64,000 nt of DNA from Bacteroidota bacterium (GTDB lineage: Bacteria; Bacteroidota; Bacteroidia; Cytophagales; Cytophagaceae), in the NCBI GenBank assembly GCA_023391415.1, contig JAEWAY010000033.1:370667-434666 (forward strand), given 5' to 3'. Both the position numbers and the translations under genes were made by a program. Under the pieces are notes generated by a model, which saw nothing but the letters and a program-made list of their open reading frames with translations, was not told the DNA's origin and made no database searches. Shown here piece by piece: positions 44,401 to 52,055 of the stretch. The number at the start of each line of letters is the position of its first letter. Within the stretch, counting starts at the first letter, position 1.

Positions 44401-44826
44401 CCTTTCTTAAACTTTCCTTCAACCTCCGCGTGGGACGTATGGCATACCGTCACCGTCGACCTGAAACTGACGGCGGGCCACAATCTATTGAGGATGGAGG
44501 CGATAAGCGATGGTGGTTGCGCTAATATCGACCTTATAGCGTTTTATGATCCGGAACTTATTAGCGGCCAGTGTATAGTTACCAGCGTGACAAATCCGGA
44601 AAACGAACCGCCTTTCTACCACCCCAATCCATTTATGGAAACGCTGAGTATCAACCATGAGGGCAACTTTACTTATACCATCACCAATATCTCCGGTTTC
44701 ATAGTAGAGCAGGGTTCCGGAACCGACAACGCCAGAGCGGGCGCCCGACTCGAATCCGGGCTGTATCTGCTCAAGCTCGTCAATGATTCAGGAGAGACGA
44801 AGACTCTCAAGATTATAAAGAAGTAA
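41458..44826 (+). CDS. Bimodular pectate lyase (two PL1-like domains) with Ig, CBM and T9SS domains
   Basis: 1122 residues. After a signal peptide (LLCICLMAGTYMKAFAQ) come PL1 domain 1 (about 30-320; WVDHMEIYDGQDGNLDV, MQYNWWATGVKERMPRVRFG) and an Ig-like domain (about 338-425). A Cys-rich linker (DECDVCVGGNTGKNPC) precedes PL1 domain 2 (about 470-770; WIDHCELYNEYEGVGKDYYD, INSRLPLFRGGSGHLFNN), a second Ig domain and a second linker DQCGVCSGGNTGKMAC. A CBM6/35-like domain (EAEYACNLDGEWENKNGGYS onward) and a T9SS type A sorting domain follow. It cleaves polygalacturonate by beta-elimination. Both catalytic Arg-region motifs (RMPRVRF and RLPLFRG) are present. The two DxCxVCxGGNTGK linkers look like internal repeats. 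Confidence 0.9.
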   Translation: MNYFYQTFSYLLCICLMAGTYMKAFAQDQCAPVGWATQNGGTTGGGSAAPVTVTTISQLQTEAKSGSAKVIYVSGVIGSGVNTRVVVSSNKTIIGLPGAKLIGGMDIKDAKNVIVRNLIIQGPGAVDVDGVDCMTIQNSTNVWVDHMEIYDGQDGNLDVVNGSNYVSITWCKFHYTSASKDHMFSNLIGNSDSKTSDRGKLKVTMQYNWWATGVKERMPRVRFGEVHVVNNLFDSPNSSSCVRAGKEANLLVEGNVFRGVKKPVDLYNNDFTAVTSKDNLFFNTSGNQAGSGNSFSPPYSLAKTPAAQVEALVKSKAGATLAGPDCGGEVSNKAPEVSLESPANGSAYTAPASVNLSAKANDPDGTIERVEFWSNGAMLSSDNSSPYSFAWNNIGAGDYSVYAKAFDNKGASTQSAIIQINVKNAPDKDCNGVAGGSAYLDECDVCVGGNTGKNPCTPSSGNCILTKPSFELAGYASMNGGTTGGKGGEEVTVATGTDLQNAIKNKGDNPLVIYVNGTITPANSPGLSKIDIKDASDISIIGIGVSGEFNGIGIKIWRARNIIIQNVKIHHVLTGDKDCISIDGPSSHIWIDHCELYNEYEGVGKDYYDGLLDAKGESEYITYSWNYLHNSWKASLVGNSESDIYDRKITYHHNYFENINSRLPLFRGGSGHLFNNYYKDIKETGINARINACLKIENNYFENVTNPYVTAYSDIDGYGDISGNILVNSPFKYSSDERELKSCAAVVPYQYGRYLNCAEAVKSIVTTYAGIGKLDGSVNQPPTAHIATPSTGTIFSLEGPIQVKVSASDPDGYVSKVELYSNDQLIETSSSAPYDFQWRPSTTGIFVLSAKVYDNQDASSFSSSVIVEIAGPSGPIDCHGDLDGDATIDQCGVCSGGNTGKMACEGFMEAEYACNLDGEWENKNGGYSGTGYLNTTNTIGSFIEWAIETNAEKTYTLAFRYANSGDADRPASLIVNEVMANPFLNFPSTSAWDVWHTVTVDLKLTAGHNLLRMEAISDGGCANIDLIAFYDPELISGQCIVTSVTNPENEPPFYHPNPFMETLSINHEGNFTYTITNISGFIVEQGSGTDNARAGARLESGLYLLKLVNDSGETKTLKIIKK

Positions 44827-44836
44827 AAGCCATACT

Positions 44837-44876
44837 ATCAGGCGCCGGAAAAAGGCTTCCGGCGCCTGATATTTTT
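44837..44876 (+). terminator. Terminator after the pectate lyase gene
   Basis: 14-bp stem ATCAGGCGCCGGAA (44837-44850) / TTCCGGCGCCTGAT (44857-44870), followed by ATTTTTT. Very strong. Confidence 0.95.
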
Positions 44877-44939
44877 TATATGACGGAGAATTAAAGGGGA
44901 AGAAGAATTAAACGCGATATTGTTCACCGTATCCCATCC

Positions 44940-45866
44940 TTATTTTCGTTCCATACTATATCCTACACTAATCTCTACGATCGAATCCGTCAAATCGGAT
45001 AACTGACGCGTACTTACCAAAAGGAATGAAAAGCCGGCTTCAAGGCTCCCTTCGCCAATACCAACTTTGCTCAGCCCCGCGTATACAAACCAGCCTCTTT
45101 CCAGATCATAGCCGGGACCAATACTGAGCGTCTCTTTCCACACATATCGCGTACTAATCATGAGACCTGGGATACTTTCACGTGGTTTGTAGCGATACCA
45201 GCCATGAAATTTAAAATCACTCACCGGACTAAGCGTCACTATATAAGAAGATATGAAGTTCATATAACGTTTCAGCTCCAGTCGTTCGTTTATCGGCTGC
45301 AATCCCGTATTCAGGATCTGCATTACCGAAACACCGATCAGAAAACGTGTCGAAAAAGCGCTGATACCCGCGGATAAGTCCGGTCCAAGGTCGGAGCCTC
45401 CCGCGCTGGCCTGTGAAGCTCCCAGCCGGTAATTGACCACTCCCGCGGAGATTCCGGCTGAAATGTACACGCTTTCTGAAAGAGCTGAGGAACGCCCGTA
45501 GCGTATAGCTATTTTATTCAATTGTATATAATCTCCCCTTCTCATATTCGTAACTGATACGCCAAAGGTATTAGCCTGAGTGGCCCGCGGATTATAGTTC
45601 GTATACTGTATATCTCCATAGGAAACACCAACTCCCGAAAAAACTCCAACCATGGATCGGTTGCCCGCGACAAGGCGAAAACGGTCTTCAACACGCGTAT
45701 TGGCTGGGTTCAGAAGGTAATAATGGCTGAAAAATTGTTGTGGGGTTACTGTATAGACCGCTGAAACCTGAGCGAAAACGCCCTTGCTCAACATCAAAAA
45801 AATACTACATACAAACCTGATATGTACCATACACAATAGTACGAAAATAAGAATACCGCTGTTCAC
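44940..45866 (-). CDS. Type IX secretion membrane protein, PorP/SprF family
   Basis: 308 residues; the GTG at 45864-45866 opens the frame, with internal ATGs at residues 13 and 25 as alternatives. The PorP/SprF signature is clear: FFSHYYLLNPANTRVED, VGVFSGVGVSYGDIQY, ISAGISAGVVNYRLG, FLIGVSVMQILNTGLQPI, and beta-strand segments to the end. SprF proteins attach type B (CHU_C) cargo to the cell surface, so this may serve the 40241-41305 protein in this window. It converges on the pectate lyase gene. Confidence 0.88.
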   Translation of the reverse strand: MNSGILIFVLLCMVHIRFVCSIFLMLSKGVFAQVSAVYTVTPQQFFSHYYLLNPANTRVEDRFRLVAGNRSMVGVFSGVGVSYGDIQYTNYNPRATQANTFGVSVTNMRRGDYIQLNKIAIRYGRSSALSESVYISAGISAGVVNYRLGASQASAGGSDLGPDLSAGISAFSTRFLIGVSVMQILNTGLQPINERLELKRYMNFISSYIVTLSPVSDFKFHGWYRYKPRESIPGLMISTRYVWKETLSIGPGYDLERGWFVYAGLSKVGIGEGSLEAGFSFLLVSTRQLSDLTDSIVEISVGYSMERK

Positions 45867-45992
45867 GCTACATAATGATAGCGTCTGTTCTGCTAAAATA
45901 GCGACGACACGGAATATTTCGAGATTGAAACCCCGCTCTTTACGGTATAAATATATATAGATTTTTTATACTTTTTACCATCGGCGGCATAC

Positions 45993-46020
45993 CAAAAAAG
46001 CCCGAGTAATTCGGGCTCTT
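45993..46020 (-). terminator. Terminator of the DUF4625 lipoprotein gene
   Basis: AGCCCGA (45999-46005) / TCGGGCT (46011-46017), followed on the minus strand by TTTTTTGG. It stands 30 bases past the stop at 46051. Confidence 0.75.
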
Positions 46021-46050
46021 TCTATATTTTACATATATAAAAATAACGCG

Positions 46051-46500
46051 TTAACGCGTTTCTGTTTCAAACTCCGCGAAATACAGGACAGACTCATTGC
46101 CGGAAGCGTCAATCACCTGTATTGTCAGATGATATTCGCCATCGGCGGCATTGTCAGGAATATGGATATCAAGATGCTCATGGGCCTGTTTACCGCTTAG
46201 TTCCAGAATAGAATTATAGGCAAACGGAACCGCGTTCATTCTATGCGAATGGCCGTCGCCGGCATGGTGGATTTCCACCTTAGCGCTTTTCAATTCTTCA
46301 TTGTCCCAAAAGTGAATTTCAAGCTCAAGCCCATCGCCCGGGTGCAAATGTATATGGTCATTGTCTGTTTTCCCGTTAATAAGCACTTTTTCAATTACGG
46401 GAGCCGTAGTGTCCTTTTTTTTGTTGTCATCATCTTTTTTGCAGGAAACCAAGGCAAGTGACAAAACGATTAAGACACTGGAGATAAATAGTTTTTTCAT
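46051..46500 (-). CDS. DUF4625-like His-rich lipoprotein
   Basis: 149 residues. The lipoprotein signal has Cys20 in LALVSC followed by KKDDDNKKK. The mature part has an Ig-like beta fold with many His/Asp/Glu residues, including DNDHIHLHPGDGLELEIH, HHAGDGHSHRM and GKQAHEHLDIHI. The His density suggests divalent-metal binding. It belongs with the TonB receptor at 46571-48949: the genes are co-oriented, and both have a TGCAA-N5-TTGCAA motif upstream. The family name rests on pattern memory; metal role is inference. Confidence 0.8.
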   Translation of the reverse strand: MKKLFISSVLIVLSLALVSCKKDDDNKKKDTTAPVIEKVLINGKTDNDHIHLHPGDGLELEIHFWDNEELKSAKVEIHHAGDGHSHRMNAVPFAYNSILELSGKQAHEHLDIHIPDNAADGEYHLTIQVIDASGNESVLYFAEFETETR

Positions 46501-46514
46501 ATAAATGTTTTTTT

Positions 46515-46531
46515 ATGCAACAATATTGCAA
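46515..46531 (-). promoter_or_regulatory. Zur/Fur-like palindrome upstream of the DUF4625 gene
   Basis: ATGCAA (46515-46520), 5 bases CAATA, TTGCAA (46526-46531): an imperfect 17-bp palindrome, 15-31 bases before the ATG. The receptor gene has the same architecture at 48994-49010. It fits metal-dependent repression. Confidence 0.55.
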
Positions 46532-46570
46532 TTATAGCGCTTCTTTTTCTCAAACGCAACATTGTTTCAT

Positions 46571-48949
46571 TTAATTTGGCTTTAATTTTTTTTCCACTGG
46601 TATGGATATCCCAACCATAAAATTACGACCCTGTTCAGGAATGCCAAGAAGGCGGTAACGACTGGTATGTTTCAGGTACTCTTCATTCAGTATATTGTTT
46701 ATCCCCAACAATACATTGACAGTCTGACCTCCCAGACTCATACCAAATCCAAACCCGCAATTAACCAGTTGATAGAAAGGAGTGGTTTTTTCGTTGCGGT
46801 CAACCCGTTCCTGAGCCGCTGTCCATTGATACGCGACGCTAATGAAGGGGGCTTTAATAGGCCCCATGGTACGGGCAAAGGTAAATTCCAGTTCCTGTCT
46901 CGCGCTGAATGGCGGGATAAAGGGTAGAGGCAGACCTGATTCCGGATTATAGGTGTAAATATACTCTACGCCGGTTTCCGCATGTATCCAGCTCAGCGGG
47001 TGCCACTCGACAGTAGCTTCCGCGCCGCTATAATACGCCGGGGATTGGGTATACTGGTAGATCTGACCACCATCCGGAAGTGGAGAAAACAAAACGGTGG
47101 GACGCGGATAAATATAGTTCATGTAATAATTAAAGAATGGAGTTACCTTCGCGACCAGATCACGCCGCGAATAACGAGCGGCCAGGTCTATCTGGTATCC
47201 CCGCTCCGGATCAAGCAGAGCGTCGCCTCTCTCATGTCTGGAAGTCCCGTGATGTACTCCATTGACGGAAAGCTCGGGAATCGAAGGAATCCGAAAGGTC
47301 CGGCCCAGATTCAATTTAAGATTCCAGCGATTGTCTTCTGAAACCCAGGACGCGCCGATAGCTCCGGACCAATTATAAAAGGAACGCTTTATATCCGACA
47401 CATGATCGATCGTATCGACAGGAAAACCATCGCTATCCCGGACAAGCTCGGAGAAGCCGTCGATATCGTAATAGTCCGCGTCGAAGCGAGCTCCTCCGCT
47501 AAAAGTAAGTAAAGGCGATACTTCATAGCGCGCGTATGTAAACAGTCCATGACTCCGGCTTCGGTACTCCGGAAGCAAAAATTCGAATCCGGCCATAGCG
47601 TTATGCCGCCACTCATTGGTCATGCCCGAGATCATATTCAGGCTATCCGACAACGCGTAATGATACATCGCGTTCAACGTTCCTGTTTGCAGTATCCACT
47701 GATGCGCTATATCGCTCTCGGGAAGACTCTGATGGATATTATGCGAATGCGCGTAGGAACGTTCCAGACGATTATTATTTTGATAAGCCAGATCCAGCTC
47801 CAACCAGTTTCTGTTAACAAACAACTCATTGTTGAACACGACCTTAAAATGGTCTGTCTGCTGATTCGGCAAATCAATATCACGCGGAGCGCCATCGTCT
47901 CGCAGGGAATAAGCGCCCGGAATCCCCACCGCTCCGGCAAAAAAACCCGCTTTCTGCCGAAAGTTGCTCACCTTAACCGTACTCTTCCCCCAGGCGCGAA
48001 GTGTTCCAGCCGTCGCGCTGACACTTTCAATATAACCGGCCGTATTTTTTAGCCGTTGATTATGGATAGGAAGCTTAAAGTTCAGATACGTAAACGTATC
48101 CGCCGGAACCCGATAATCCCCATAATCCTGCCGGGAGTAAGAAGCCCGGTACCAGTTTTTAAGACCCCGTCCTCCAATGGTAGCCGATACTCCATAAAGC
48201 CCATTGTTGGACTTATAAAACACGCGGGCCCCGCCACCTATCGTATATGCCGGTGGCGCCCCCGCGGGCTTGACGCTGATGATACCGCCCATACCGTCGG
48301 AACCATAAAGAAGACTCGCCGGGCCTTTGACAATTTCTACAGTTCCCACTTCATTCTGGTCTATCTCCAAACCATGGTCTATGCCCCACTGCTGCCCTTC
48401 CTGCTTGATACCACTCTCGGCTACAATGATACGATTGCCAAACATGCCCCGTATGACCGGTTTACTTATGCCTACACCTGTATTGACGCTATTGATTCCC
48501 GGAATTTTCTCCAGCGCTTCCGCCAGCGTATTCCCTTGCGCCTTGAGTATAAAGTCCTGATCCGCTATATTGGACGAAAGAGAGCGTTTCTCATCCCGGG
48601 CTTTAAGATATTCCCCTTCAACCACAATTTGCTTCAGCTCTAAAGCTGTCGGAATCATTCGCATATCCAGCCTCAGATCACCAGAATCCAGTTTAACGTC
48701 CAAATGAGCGGCCTCATAACCCAACGCGTTAAAATGCAGATGGTATCGTCCCCTCTTGAGGTAATGAATATGAAAAAAACCAAAGTCATCCGTATAGCCA
48801 CCACCACCTGTTTCCTGCACGACTACCGAAGCGGCCGGGACGGGAGCTCCTGTCTCCGCGTCCGTAACTGTACCTGAAATGATATACTGGCTTTGACCCG
48901 AAAGCGGGACCAGACAAAAAGCAAAAAATACCGCCAGTAAAATTTTCAT
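46571..48949 (-). CDS. TonB-dependent receptor, probably metal-related
   Basis: 792 residues. Signal peptide (LLAVFFAFCLVPLSGQ), carboxypeptidase-regulatory-like domain (about 22-105; TVTDAETGAPVPAASVVV), plug (about 120-225; NTLAEALEKIPGINSVNT, PVIRGMFGNRIIVAESGI, VEIVKGPASLLYGSDGMGGI) and barrel. The C-terminus ends in the typical IPEQGRNFMVGISIPV strand. The plug form and the His-rich DUF4625 partner resemble zinc/metal or heme-type receptors rather than glycan receptors. Predicted regulation is by a Zur-like factor through the 48994-49010 palindrome. The exact ligand cannot be told. Confidence 0.9.
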   Translation of the reverse strand: MKILLAVFFAFCLVPLSGQSQYIISGTVTDAETGAPVPAASVVVQETGGGGYTDDFGFFHIHYLKRGRYHLHFNALGYEAAHLDVKLDSGDLRLDMRMIPTALELKQIVVEGEYLKARDEKRSLSSNIADQDFILKAQGNTLAEALEKIPGINSVNTGVGISKPVIRGMFGNRIIVAESGIKQEGQQWGIDHGLEIDQNEVGTVEIVKGPASLLYGSDGMGGIISVKPAGAPPAYTIGGGARVFYKSNNGLYGVSATIGGRGLKNWYRASYSRQDYGDYRVPADTFTYLNFKLPIHNQRLKNTAGYIESVSATAGTLRAWGKSTVKVSNFRQKAGFFAGAVGIPGAYSLRDDGAPRDIDLPNQQTDHFKVVFNNELFVNRNWLELDLAYQNNNRLERSYAHSHNIHQSLPESDIAHQWILQTGTLNAMYHYALSDSLNMISGMTNEWRHNAMAGFEFLLPEYRSRSHGLFTYARYEVSPLLTFSGGARFDADYYDIDGFSELVRDSDGFPVDTIDHVSDIKRSFYNWSGAIGASWVSEDNRWNLKLNLGRTFRIPSIPELSVNGVHHGTSRHERGDALLDPERGYQIDLAARYSRRDLVAKVTPFFNYYMNYIYPRPTVLFSPLPDGGQIYQYTQSPAYYSGAEATVEWHPLSWIHAETGVEYIYTYNPESGLPLPFIPPFSARQELEFTFARTMGPIKAPFISVAYQWTAAQERVDRNEKTTPFYQLVNCGFGFGMSLGGQTVNVLLGINNILNEEYLKHTSRYRLLGIPEQGRNFMVGISIPVEKKLKPN

Positions 48950-48993
48950 GTATTAGCGTTGTAAACACGAAAATACGAAAGAAGAATCTTTAC

Positions 48994-49010
48994 TTGCAAC
49001 TGTATTGCAA
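48994..49010 (-). promoter_or_regulatory. Zur/Fur-like palindrome upstream of the TonB receptor
   Basis: TTGCAA (48994-48999), 5 bases CTGTA, TTGCAA (49005-49010): a 17-bp palindrome with perfect arms, 45 bases before the ATG at 48947-48949. It matches the site at 46515-46531 in arm sequence and spacing. TATTTTCG on the minus strand between site and gene has one mismatch to TAnnTTTG and may be the -7 element. Confidence 0.6.
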
Positions 49011-49363
49011 TAAAATCATCCCTCTATGCCAATCATTATAAAAAGAAAAATATTAGCGGAACGGAGCACTCATTATCAATATTGTAGAATTCATGTAAAA
49101 TCCAATCAGGACGAGAATAAAAATGAAGGGTACGATAAAAACTGGCTTTACCGTACCTTTCCTCATTCTTCTCAATCCTGATCATTCGCCGGCTTTTTTT
49201 CCAAAAAACTTTGAAAAATAGGACCTAACGAATTAAACGATCTTTTCACCCAATATTTTGAACATACCGAATGACTCAATATTACCCTTTAACCTTCATC
49301 CTCATTATCCGGAAGAGGTAAAAAAATAATATCAAAAAAGGAATTTCCTGAAAACATTCCCGC
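49011..49363. other. AT-rich intergenic stretch, nothing assigned
   Basis: About 350 bases upstream of the metal receptor promoter with no coding pattern on either strand and no clear hairpin. Both neighbouring genes point away from or past it. Confidence 0.4.
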
Positions 49364-49660
49364 TTATTTACAATAATTTATAAGTGAATAACATTCAAGT
49401 AAATCCTCCAGGCTCACCTCGTTCAGCGGCTTGGGGATCTGTATAACCGGCCCTTCGGGCAGATTAGCGCTTACACATATGATGGTTTTGGAAATATGCT
49501 CTCCCTTGGTATTGGTATACTGATAGGGAGAAACATAGATCTTGTTCGAATCGTTGCACTTCTTACGGCAAATCATCATCACCCAATTCTTGATTCGTTC
49601 GACCGCGATCTTATCGCTTTCGCCGATCTCCTGTATCTTATCCGAATTTATGGCTTCCAT
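49364..49660 (-). CDS. Small hypothetical protein
   Basis: 98 residues from an ATG at 49658-49660. Two Cys-containing stretches (MMICRKKCNDSN, LLECYSLINYCK) and VSPYQYTNTKGEHISKT are visible. No membrane helix, no family recognised. It stands alone in an AT-rich stretch, with flanking gaps above 300 bases. Codon pattern supports coding only weakly. Confidence 0.4.
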   Translation of the reverse strand: MEAINSDKIQEIGESDKIAVERIKNWVMMICRKKCNDSNKIYVSPYQYTNTKGEHISKTIICVSANLPEGPVIQIPKPLNEVSLEDLLECYSLINYCK

Positions 49661-50136
49661 AGCTTCATTTTCTATTCAACGAATCTTCTCTACATATAAC
49701 AAGCAGTCCTGCTTATACATATAATAGCAATTTGATAAGAAGTGTTTAAGTACTACTTTTTAATCATTATTTTGAATTTTACTTATAAAAGATTGTATTT
49801 TTTAAATCATTATAAGATATTATCGACGAATATCTATATTCAATATTGACAAACTATAATTTTTTAATAATTTAGCTGACGATTCGATGTTAATAGTTTA
49901 AGGGGTTTATTTACATCGACGACTTTTTAATTTTGTCGGCTTCGCTATTCCCCTTCCCGGGGATTAGCAAGCTGAGTTTTTAGAGTTCAAGTTCAAGGCT
50001 AAAAGCGATAAAAAAGATCCTTTTTCGCGATCTTCTTCTTCCCTTTTATCTTCTCCATAATTTTTATCATGGATGATTGGTGAGTATCTTGCTCCGAAAT
50101 TCGGTTTTATTCCTTATTTCCCGAATCTACATTCCA
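49661..50136. other. Long AT-rich gene-poor stretch
   Basis: About 475 bases. The first 250 are very AT-rich; later there are short hairpin-prone blocks, e.g. TCCCC-TTCC-GGGGA near 49950-49966 and a GATCC/GGATC-like inverted run near 50020. No gene is visible. It holds the promoter for 50137-50406, and a small RNA cannot be excluded. Confidence 0.3.
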
Positions 50137-50406
50137 ATGACAATAAAAATACTTCTCATCCGCGGGGTAGCCGCGTTGATCTGTCTGGGCGCTGGCTATC
50201 TGATCCCCTTCTATTTCCCGATCGAACGGAACATGCTGATCAACCTTGGCTTTATAGGCTTACTCATATTTACCGGAATATATATGATGATCGGGCTTGG
50301 CAAACGGGATATCGCGTACGGCATTTTTTATGGTCTTATCGGCGCCGTGCTCATATCCATCGTTCAATTGCTGCAAAAGCTCTCCGAACTGCCGCCCGGG
50401 CCATAA
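50137..50406 (+). CDS. Small three-helix membrane protein, unknown
   Basis: 89 residues from the ATG at 50137 (a TTG at 50077 would add 20 weakly coding residues). Three hydrophobic segments: LIRGVAALICLGAGYLIPFY, NLGFIGLLIFTGIYMMIG and AYGIFYGLIGAVLISIVQLL. It ends LSELPPGP. No family recognised. The gene has its own strong terminator and converges on mltD. Confidence 0.6.
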   Translation: MTIKILLIRGVAALICLGAGYLIPFYFPIERNMLINLGFIGLLIFTGIYMMIGLGKRDIAYGIFYGLIGAVLISIVQLLQKLSELPPGP

Positions 50407-50442
50407 AAAAAGCCTCACGGACGAAGTCCACAAGGCTTTTTT
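50405..50442. terminator. Bidirectional terminator between the small membrane protein gene and mltD
   Basis: AAAAAAGCCT and AGGCTTTTTT arms with an internal GAC-GAA-GTC mini-stem. Both strands end in T-runs. Confidence 0.85.
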
Positions 50443-50459
50443 CTACGGATTGATACAGC

Positions 50460-52055
50460 TTAACCCAGTATAAGCTTCATTCCCGGTTTAATATTCTCGT
50501 CCTTGAGATTATTCTTCTTTTTTATCTCTTCCACCGTCAGACCTTCGTATTTTCTGGAAATGGACCAGAGCGTATCGCCAGGTTGTACCTGGTATACCTT
50601 AGGCGTAGCGTTCTTTTCTTCCGTTTGACTTTTAGGCGCTCCTCCACTGTTGATCACCAGTTTCTGGCCTACGTTTATCACGGTCGTGTTTAATTTATTC
50701 CAGGCTTTTATATCGTTTACCGTCACATCATAACGCTCGGCGATACGATGTAAGTTGTCACCAGGCTTCACTTCATGATAGATGGTCAACTTCCCCGGGC
50801 TGGCGGGGGCGACGCTTCCCGCTTCAGGCGCTTTCTTAACTGGCGCCGGCTCCGTTCGGGCTACCACTTTGGGCGCCGAGACAGGTTGCTTGGTATGGAT
50901 CACCAGCTTCTGTCCTATGTAGACTGTATTCTGCTTCAGCTTGTTCCACTGTCTGATATCGTTGACGCTCACCCGATGCCTTTCCGCTATTTTACCCAGA
51001 TAGTCGCCTTTCTTTACTGTATATACGATCTTGGCCGGCTGTACACTCTCTTCATACGCCACCTTTACAGCCTCAGGCACCACGCAACTGTCCAGTATAG
51101 CCACCCGATTCGCTTGCAAAGCGGGAAGCGCGTCGGAGGGAAGGCGGAGCGAATAATTAAGATATCCGGGAATAAGCTCCTGTTTCAGCCCTGGATTGAG
51201 CTTGTTTACATCTTCCCGGCAAAGGCCGAGATATTCGCAGAGTATATCGATATTGATCGTCCGGTTTATCAGTATGGTATCAAACTCCATGGCGTACTCC
51301 GGCAATACCTTGCTAAAGCCATAATCGTCCAGATGATTCATGACATACATGATCGCTACAAACTGCGGTACATAGCCACGTGTTTCTTTTGGCAAATAAT
51401 TATAGATTTCCCAGAATGTCTCCTTATAGCCTGACTTTCGTATGGCTTTCCTCACATTGCCGGGGCCACAGTTATAAGAGGCGAGCGCCAGCTCCCAGTC
51501 ATTGAAAATATTGTACAGTTGCTTCAGATACTTACAGGCCGCCTCGGTAGCCAGATGCGGATCGAGTCGTTCGTCGATATACAGGTCCTGACGAAGATTA
51601 TAAATCTTGCCGGTACTCGGCATAAACTGCCACAACCCCGCCGCTCCCGCTCTGGAAAGCGCTTTAGGATTCAGTCCCGACTCGACGATCGACAGATACT
51701 TCAGCTCATCAGGCATGTTATGCTTCCTGAGATACTCCTCGAAAAGCGGGAAATAGACATTCTTCCTCTGCTCCATAGTGGTGAGGTAGTTCCTGTTTCT
51801 CCTCGAGAAATAATCAATAAAGGACTTGATCTGCGGATTGTAGGAAAGCTGAATCTGGTTCTGAATACATTGCAGACGGTCCTTGATCAGCTCGTCGGAA
51901 ACCTCGGTGGAATAATAGGGGATATCTTCAATAATCCCTACGATCTCCTCCGCCATTTCCAATTCCTCCGTCGCTACTTCCTGCGCCCGCGCGGGTGAAT
52001 ACCCCGAGAACAGCAGGATAACCACGGTTATCCAGCCGGTTGTCTGTTTAAGCAT
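50460..52055 (-). CDS. mltD: Membrane-bound lytic murein transglycosylase D-like, with three LysM domains
   Basis: 531 residues from the ATG at 52053-52055; the frame is open 37 codons further, but that part lies in gatA and is not signal-like, whereas MLKQTTGWITVVILLF is a signal sequence. The SLT domain (about 90-220) has the catalytic Glu in VESGLNPKALSRAG, then GLWQFMPSTGKIYNL and LASYNCGPGNVRKAI. Three LysM domains follow (about 356-400, 421-466, 486-531; e.g. VKPGDNLHRIAERYDVTVND). It cleaves peptidoglycan glycan strands to the 1,6-anhydro form. It overlaps gatA by 8 nt. Confidence 0.92.
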   Translation of the reverse strand: MLKQTTGWITVVILLFSGYSPARAQEVATEELEMAEEIVGIIEDIPYYSTEVSDELIKDRLQCIQNQIQLSYNPQIKSFIDYFSRRNRNYLTTMEQRKNVYFPLFEEYLRKHNMPDELKYLSIVESGLNPKALSRAGAAGLWQFMPSTGKIYNLRQDLYIDERLDPHLATEAACKYLKQLYNIFNDWELALASYNCGPGNVRKAIRKSGYKETFWEIYNYLPKETRGYVPQFVAIMYVMNHLDDYGFSKVLPEYAMEFDTILINRTINIDILCEYLGLCREDVNKLNPGLKQELIPGYLNYSLRLPSDALPALQANRVAILDSCVVPEAVKVAYEESVQPAKIVYTVKKGDYLGKIAERHRVSVNDIRQWNKLKQNTVYIGQKLVIHTKQPVSAPKVVARTEPAPVKKAPEAGSVAPASPGKLTIYHEVKPGDNLHRIAERYDVTVNDIKAWNKLNTTVINVGQKLVINSGGAPKSQTEEKNATPKVYQVQPGDTLWSISRKYEGLTVEEIKKKNNLKDENIKPGMKLILG

